From Endocalyx cinctus (Eukaryota > Ascomycota > Sordariomycetes > Amphisphaeriales > Apiosporaceae), in assembly GCA_001600455.1 (NCBI GenBank), contig BCKC01000007.1:62001-126000 (forward strand): a stretch of DNA of 64,000 nt, in the 5' to 3' direction. How positions within the stretch are numbered: the first letter of the stretch is position 1; the number at the start of each line of letters is the position of its first letter. A program made the translations under genes and the position numbers. Below, piece by piece: positions 58,587 to 64,000 of the stretch. Under the pieces are notes generated by a model. It saw nothing but the letters and a program-made list of their open reading frames with translations. It made no database searches and had not been told where the DNA came from.

Positions 58587-58646
58587 GCATAACCTCGCAT
58601 CGCATAGCATGGCATAACATAGCATGGCATAGCATAGCATATGCAT
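58587..58646. repeat. Degenerate GCATA/GCATG short tandem repeat
   Basis: About 60 bp of imperfect 5-10 bp units, GCATA, GCATG and ACATA, in the divergent promoter. Probably a microsatellite produced by slippage. Confidence 0.7.
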
Positions 58647-59491
58647 CTATGTTTCTAAATGGTCTAGCAGTCTCATCGCGTGACTTTCTTATATTGTCGG
58701 CAGGGTCGGCAAGCTCGGATAACAGAGGCGAAAAAAAGGATCAAGCCAGCGACAGCGGCTTTCGTTTGGTTATTTCGGAGCTCGCTTATACCCCTGTCCA
58801 CGGAAAGCCCCTCTTACGTACCTATTACTAGGTACTTACTTAGATACTTACATAGTACGTAGGCACCGCAATCAGTACACTGCACCTGTAATACCCTGCT
58901 GTTGTAGGGTATATATATGCCTCTGTAGGTGTACTGCAGGTGTTTTGAGTGGTGACCCCCATCTACCCCCATCTTTCTTTACACTGTTATTTGTGTATAC
59001 ACAGCTCGCACGATTCGCTCATCCACCGTTTCCGCCCGGAGCGAAATTTACGGGGAGCAAAGCTACATTTAGTGGGTTCTATGAAGAGGAGATGATGGTA
59101 GACCGTAGCCCCAAAGCGAATCAACTGACGATACCTAGAACAGCGCTATTCGGAAGCACGAGCATCATCAATATACACTACCTACAATTGGTACCAAGCC
59201 AAATACTCTCTTCTCTTCATGTACTGTAGTACGTAGTAATTATCTATGAAAATAAGATAAACACGTCGTAAATAGCACTTTTTCTTGACTGGGTAGTTTA
59301 TATATGTCTAACCTTGAACATATCCCCCCTTAACCTGACTCCGCACACCAAGTAACTCCAATTCGGAGACTCAGACTAAATCATAAAGGGTACCGATAAA
59401 AAATAATTTAGTTTTCTCCTCATTCCTTCAATCAATCAATCAACCTTTGAATATCAATTTACTACAATTTCAATATACATACGCCTCGACA

Positions 59492-60358
59492 ATGGCCTCG
59501 TCTTATCTTGAAAAGTTATTCTCCTTAAAGGGTTCCTTGGCTGTGATTACCGGAGGAACCCGGGGTATCGGACAGGCCATGGCATTGTCCCTGGCCGGAG
59601 CCGGTTCGGACATTATTTTAATCCAGCGAAACGAGTCAAACCTCGAAACCAAGAAGAAGATCGAGGCTCTGGGTCGTAAGGTATACATCTACACGGCAGA
59701 CCTAGCTTCGCAGGAAGCCGTAGAGGGCCTGGCGAAGACCATTCTAGGCGACGGACACGACGTAGATATCCTCGTCACATGCGCAGGTATCCAGAGAAGA
59801 CACCCCGCACACGAATTTCCGATGAGCGATTGGGACGAGGTAAGGAGTGAACTTCCAACTCGGAAACAACCACGCGGTTGCTCATTTATGTTGACGCGGT
59901 AAATGGTATTATAGGTTGTCCAAGTAAATCTCAGAACGGTCTGGACATTATGCAGAGACTTTGGTGCATACATGTTAAAGCGAACACCCGACGCGACCGG
60001 CCGACGAGGCGCCGTCATCAACGTTGCCTCGCTCGTCTCCTTCCAAGGCGGTCTGAACGTGCCTGCCTACGCGGCGGCCAAGGGAGGTATCGCGCAATTA
60101 ACCAAATCGCTATCAAACCAGTGGTCGGCCAGCGGTATCAACGTCAACGCCATCGCGCCCGGCTACATCAGCACAGACATGAACGAGGCTCTGATCAACG
60201 ACGAAAAGCGAGCTGCCAGCATCCTCGAACGCATTCCCATGGGCCGATGGGGAACACCGGAGGACTTCGAGGGTGCCACCGTGTTCCTCGCCGGTGCCGG
60301 ATGCAGATACGTGAGTGGGGAGATATTGACGGTGGATGGTGGATGGATGGGAAGGTAG
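59492..60358 (+). CDS. Short-chain dehydrogenase, KduD / gluconate-5-dehydrogenase-like
   Basis: Two exons, 59492..59839 and 59915..60358, phase 0; 263 residues. The cofactor motif is TGGTRGIG (from Thr20), and the catalytic Ser155, Tyr168 and Lys172 are in place. The usual NNAG is TCAG. The stretch [20 protein letters not shown], then [13 protein letters not shown] and a C-terminal VDGGWMGR, follow 2-keto-3-deoxy-gluconate 5-dehydrogenase (KduD) and related sugar-acid or polyol dehydrogenases very closely. Cytosolic NAD(P)-dependent oxidation or reduction of a keto-deoxy-acid or polyol is inferred. It is divergent from the kinase gene and followed by the zinc dehydrogenase. Assignment to a single substrate is not possible from sequence. 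Confidence 0.9.
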
Positions 60359-61500
60359 TTTTTCTTTCCCCGGGCCAGTTACAATTAGTATCCGTACATA
60401 TGCCACGTTATTGCACTCGATTGTATCGGAAGAAGCAGTATACTGTATTACAAAACAATGTAGTGTTACACCAACTCTTTCCATCCCGCATAGTTCTTGC
60501 ATTTTTGTTGAAACTAGAACTTTTCTCTTCGAAACTCGTCGTCTCTCACAGCTTCCAACCATGCCTACATGCCAGCATGCTTCTAAGATCAACCCATTTT
60601 TTCTCCAATCCTCTTAATTCAATTCTCCGCAGAATCGGCGGTAATTGCCCGAATGGTCCAAGTTACAGAATTGAGATCCATTATCCACATTGCCAACCTG
60701 CATCACCAGTTGGCAAAGCGTGCGTGCGTACACTAAACGCGCACCCTCTGACTCCCCCCAACTACCCCCCAAATGAACTCGCTTCCGTGGGGGTATTCTC
60801 GTCTTTACGTGGGAAGTGAGAAAGTAGGAACAATTCAAATGTTTTTCCGTTTCCGCTTTTATTATTACATTATACGTATTGTATATATTGTCTTTCCGAA
60901 CCCGACTCGTGTCAGACAATACAAGAAAACAAGTAGTGTAGGAATGGAGTGAACCGTGGGGCACGCGGATGTGAGACGTGGAGAAATGTGATCATCAGAC
61001 TCCATATATTCCCCCTCATTTAGCAAGTTTTCGGCGAAAGAAGCCTTAATAAAAAATGAGGGGTGAAAAAACCAGGAGCTAAGAAGCAGTCGGCGCGAAT
61101 TAGAGTCGCGTAAGTTCACCATAATGAAAAAATCCATGGGACTTCGTCACCGTGGGGTATGCTTTCTTAACCGTGACACGAGTTGAGCTGAATTCAATTG
61201 AATCTAATTGGGAAAAAAAAAATAAAATCATATGAAGTGGTCAATGTTCTATCCATCTATCCTATTCATCGTAAATACCTAGCTAGCTATCTAAGTTAGA
61301 AATCTCTTCGTGTAGAGCTTCACCTCCTTCCATTATTCAATTAATCTCATATCTCATATCTCATATCTCAGTGGCATCATATTACTAGTTCGTTTATATA
61401 ATAATTCGGTGTTTGGGTTTCTATCAAACTTAAGGGGTAAGAAAAGGAAAGAGAAAAAGAAAACAGCATATAATTTCTTCGAAATAAGAACAACAACACC
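60359..61500. other. 1.1-kb intergenic region before the zinc dehydrogenase
   Basis: This is the promoter of the zinc dehydrogenase. It carries three CGTGGGG motifs, an ATCTCAT tandem repeat (about 61347-61370) and a TATATAATAA box near 61394. No gene is supported. Confidence 0.5.
60786..61157 (+). promoter_or_regulatory. Three CreA/Mig1-like sites upstream of the zinc dehydrogenase
   Basis: CGTGGGG occurs at 60786-60793, 60955-60961 and 61151-61157, each preceded by C, 340-720 bp before the start codon. The core GTGGGG fits the CreA consensus. Inferred. Confidence 0.5.
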
Positions 61501-62742
61501 ATGTCTGAAATAAGTATACAAGCTTCGGTGCTTCACGGCATCCGAGATCTGCGTACCGTACGTGCATCGTCATTCATCCATATCGATCCCGCTCTATCGT
61601 GAAAAATGGTTCATATGTCGTCAAACCCAAGCAAACCTTTTTAACATTCATTCTTTATTTATCAGGAAACTCGAACGTTACCGGCGCCCAACCCCGACGA
61701 GCTTCAGATTTCGGTTCGCAGCACGGGTATCTGCGGTTCGGACCAGCACTACTACAACCACTACCGCAACGGGGATATCCTCGTGCGGGAACCTATGGCC
61801 CTCGGGCACGAGTCCTCCGGCGTCGTCGAGGTCGTCGGATCCAACTTCGCCGACGCCTTCAAGGCGGGCGACCGCGTCGCCCTCGAGGTCGGGCTCCCGT
61901 GCGAGAAGTGCGCCCTCTGCCAGGCCGGCCGCTACAACATATGCAAGGAGATGCAGTTCCGCAGCTCGGCCAAGGCGTTCCCGCACTTCCAAGGCACCCT
62001 GCAGGGCCGCATCAACCACCCGGCCAAGTGGTGCCACAAGCTCCCCGACGCCGTGACGCTCGACGAAGGCGCGCTCCTCGAACCCCTGAGCGTCGCGATC
62101 CACGCCGTGCGCCGCTCGCGCATCCAGCCCGGGATGAGCGCCCTCGTCCTCGGCGCCGGCGCCGTCGGCCTGCTCGTCGCCGCGATGCTGAGGGTCGAGA
62201 AGGCCGGCCGGATCGCCATCGCCGACATCGAGGGCCGGCGCGTCGACTTCGCGACCGCGAACGGGTTCGCCGACGCCGGGATCGCGGTCCCGCGCACGCG
62301 GCCCAAGTCGGCCGAGATCGCGGATAAGCTCGCGCACGCGCAGGAGACGGCCAAAGCGCTGACCGAGGGGGCCGCGACGCCCGCTTTCGACGTCGTGTAC
62401 GAGTGCACGGGCGTCGAGTCGTGCGTGCAGTCCTCCATCTACGCGACCGCGCCCGGGGGTAAGGTGATGCTCATAGGTATGGGCACGCCGATCCAGACTT
62501 TACCCGTGTCGGCGGCGGCGCTGCGGGAGGTGGACTTGGTGGGCGTGTTCCGCTACGCGAACACGTACGGTTACGGCCTAGAGCTGCTGGCTGACCGGGC
62601 GAAGAGCGGGCTGCCGGATATATCCAAGTTGGCCACTCATCACTTCAAGGGATTTGATCAAGTCGTTGATGCTTTCACCATGGCGTCGAAACCGGCTGAC
62701 GATGACGGAAAACTGGTACTGAAGGTTGTTATAGAGACTTGA
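61501..62742 (+). CDS. Zinc-dependent medium-chain polyol dehydrogenase (sorbitol/xylitol dehydrogenase family)
   Basis: Two exons, 61501..61557 and 61666..62742, phase 0; 377 residues. Catalytic-zinc ligands are Cys42 (GICGSD), His67 and Glu68 (GHESSG). The structural-zinc cluster is complete: Cys98, 101, 104 and 112. The coenzyme fold has LGAGAVGLL, followed by ADIEGRRVDFA, where the acidic residue favours NAD. Family members oxidise sorbitol, xylitol, L-arabinitol, galactitol or erythritol to ketoses (Yarrowia erythritol dehydrogenase also belongs to the zinc dehydrogenases). Most of exon 2 is extremely GC-rich at third positions. It is convergent with the dehydratase gene. Cytosolic; the substrate is unassigned. 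Confidence 0.92.
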
Positions 62743-63140
62743 TTACTTAGAACAGCGAGGTTGGGATGACATTGATTTATTAAATGAAGAATAAAATTTT
62801 AAATTTAAAGACTCCAATTCGCATTTCTCTTTGGTCGGTATAATGAAAAAAACATACTGTAGTATCGAGAAGCTTAAAAAGTTTTATGTGTACTTGACCA
62901 ACATTAAAAGTTAAGTAAGAAAAAATGATGCATGTTTAGGGAAAGGTTCATACAAATATCTCTTGATTCAGGTCTTCTAAGATAACTTCGATGTAACGAA
63001 CAACACTCACTTTTGTAGGATGCATTGTGATTCTTGTTAACCGTATAACCAACTTTACTATGCCTAGAACAAGTATAAAGGATTTTATCTAGAAAGAGAC
63101 AAGAAATATTCATATTCATTACAAAATTTTCCAACCACCC
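62743..63140. other. Intergenic, convergent 3' ends
   Basis: AT-rich spacer between convergent dehydrogenase and dehydratase genes; nothing recognised. Confidence 0.4.
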
Positions 63141-63900
63141 TTACCACTCACGAATACCTCCGTCGGGACCGTGGAACTCCTTGCATTGCCAAGGTTTTGT
63201 GTCGGCCGAGATCTTCCTGACCAATTCCTCATCAATCTCGATGCCAAGACCGTATCCCGTAGGCGCTTGGATGTATCCGCCCTTGCCGATATCGAATACG
63301 GCCGGGTTCTTCATGTAGGTGAGAAGGTCGATATCGTCTCCGGCCTCGGTATTGTAGTGCATGCCTAAGCTCATCTCCAGGATGGCGAAATTGGGCGTCG
63401 TCAAGCCGACGTGCACGCTCGCGGCGAAGGCGACGGGACCTAGGGGACAATGCGGCGCGATGGCCACGTCGTATGCCTCGGCCATCTGGGCGATGCGCTT
63501 GGTCTCCGATATGCCACCTGCGTGGGCAATATCCGGCTGCAGGATATCGACACTCGCGTCCTCGAGGAAGCGTTTGATATCCCAGCGGGTGTAGAGGCGC
63601 TCGCCAAAGGCAATGGGGACCGTGGTGAGACCAGATAGCTGTTTGATAGCCTCGGGGTGCTCGCACAATAGAGGTTCTTCGATGAAAAGAGGTCTGTAGG
63701 GTTCTAAGGCGGTAGCCAGTTGCTTGGCCATGGCCTTGTGGAGACGGCCATGAAAGTCGAGACCGGCATCTAGGCCAAGCGACTTAACAATTTTGAGACG
63801 TTCGACGGTAGCATCGAGAACGGAGGGAGAGTCGACCCAATTTGTATCTTCAGTCGCGTTCATCTTAACGCATTTCAAACCCTGAGCAAGACGAGCCTTG
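63141..63900 (-). CDS. Enolase-superfamily sugar-acid dehydratase, D-galactonate dehydratase (DgoD)-like, 5' part outside window
   Basis: C-terminal exon of 253 full codons. It begins at an acceptor (63900, TTACAG) whose intron, 63901-64000, ends exactly at the window edge with a GTACGT donor, so earlier exons lie beyond. The metal ligands and active-site residues of galactonate dehydratase are visible: DFHGR (Asp and the catalytic His), FIEEPL (Glu), AFGERLYTRWD (Glu) and APHCPLGP (His). The tail, GLGIEIDEELV followed by DGGIREW, also follows DgoD. The reaction is aldonate to 2-keto-3-deoxy-aldonate plus water, Mg-dependent. With the aldolase and kinase it suggests a non-phosphorylative sugar-acid route. 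Other acid-sugar dehydratases of the family are possible. Confidence 0.88.
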
Positions 63901-64000
63901 CTGTAAATATCCGGTAATGGTCAGCTTTCGTTCTCACTTCTGGAAAGTTATACCAATTCATATAAGATGGTAGGTAGGGAAAATGGGAAACAGAACGTAC

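Larger units (their letters stand above)
57501..59491. other. 2-kb divergent promoter region between kinase and dehydrogenase
   Basis: It holds four CGTGGGG motifs, a degenerate GCATA/GCATG tandem repeat (about 58587-58646), a hairpin with ATACCCT/AGGGTAT arms (58891-58897 and 58906-58912) and C-rich blocks. Short open frames here look random. Confidence 0.5.

Noticed and set aside
58587..58646. GCATA/GCATG repeats considered as a CRISPR-like or regulatory array
   Set aside because: Units are 5-10 bp without spacers; a microsatellite in a eukaryotic genome.
61599..62438. Long Arg/Pro/Ala-rich frames on both strands
   Set aside because: Shadow frames of the very GC-rich zinc dehydrogenase, where stop codons are rare.

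Overview
The window is nuclear DNA of a filamentous ascomycete (Pezizomycotina, probably Sordariomycetes; this is an inference). Short GT-AG introns with CTAAC-type branch points interrupt most genes. Intergenic DNA is long and AT-rich, and the gene set is typically fungal: Zn2Cys6 factor, psi-factor oxygenase, NRPS-like reductase, DUF3716, DUF2235, CE16 esterase. I rebuilt 24 genes from splice signals and reading-frame continuity. No RNA gene, transposon or CRISPR array was recognised.

Layout. (1) 0-2 kb: an RpiB/EryI-type sugar-phosphate isomerase and a triosephosphate-isomerase paralogue in tandem, the pair that handles erythrulose phosphates in erythritol pathways. (2) 2.5-26 kb: mostly housekeeping or conserved genes: a large MIT-domain protein, a UBR7/Mlo2-like ubiquitin-ligase protein, a secreted CE16-type esterase, MCM2, a Q-rich coiled-coil protein, a methyltransferase, a Cys-rich single-pass membrane protein and a DUF2235 hydrolase. 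(3) 27-50.5 kb: an accessory block that looks like a specialised-metabolism locus: Ppo fatty-acid oxygenase, adenylation-thiolation-reductase enzyme, Zn2Cys6 factor, aldo-keto reductase, ketopantoate-reductase-like enzyme, cytochrome b5/FMN hydroxy-acid dehydrogenase and two MFS transporters. (4) 50.8-51.7 kb: a DUF3716 protein. (5) 54-64 kb: a carbohydrate-catabolic cluster: DapA-family aldolase, dihydroxyacetone-type kinase, KduD-like short-chain dehydrogenase, zinc polyol dehydrogenase and a DgoD-like sugar-acid dehydratase cut by the window end.

How the genes may work together. In block 5, dehydrogenases would oxidise a polyol or sugar, the dehydratase would make a 2-keto-3-deoxy acid, the aldolase would split it to pyruvate plus a short aldehyde, and the kinase would phosphorylate the triose (or a tetrulose). 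The intergenic regions of this block carry a repeated CGTGGGG motif that contains the CreA/Mig1 core GTGGGG, as expected for a glucose-repressed catabolic cluster. The kinase plus the two isomerases of block 1 also match the enzyme set of yeast and bacterial erythritol use, although they lie about 54 kb apart.
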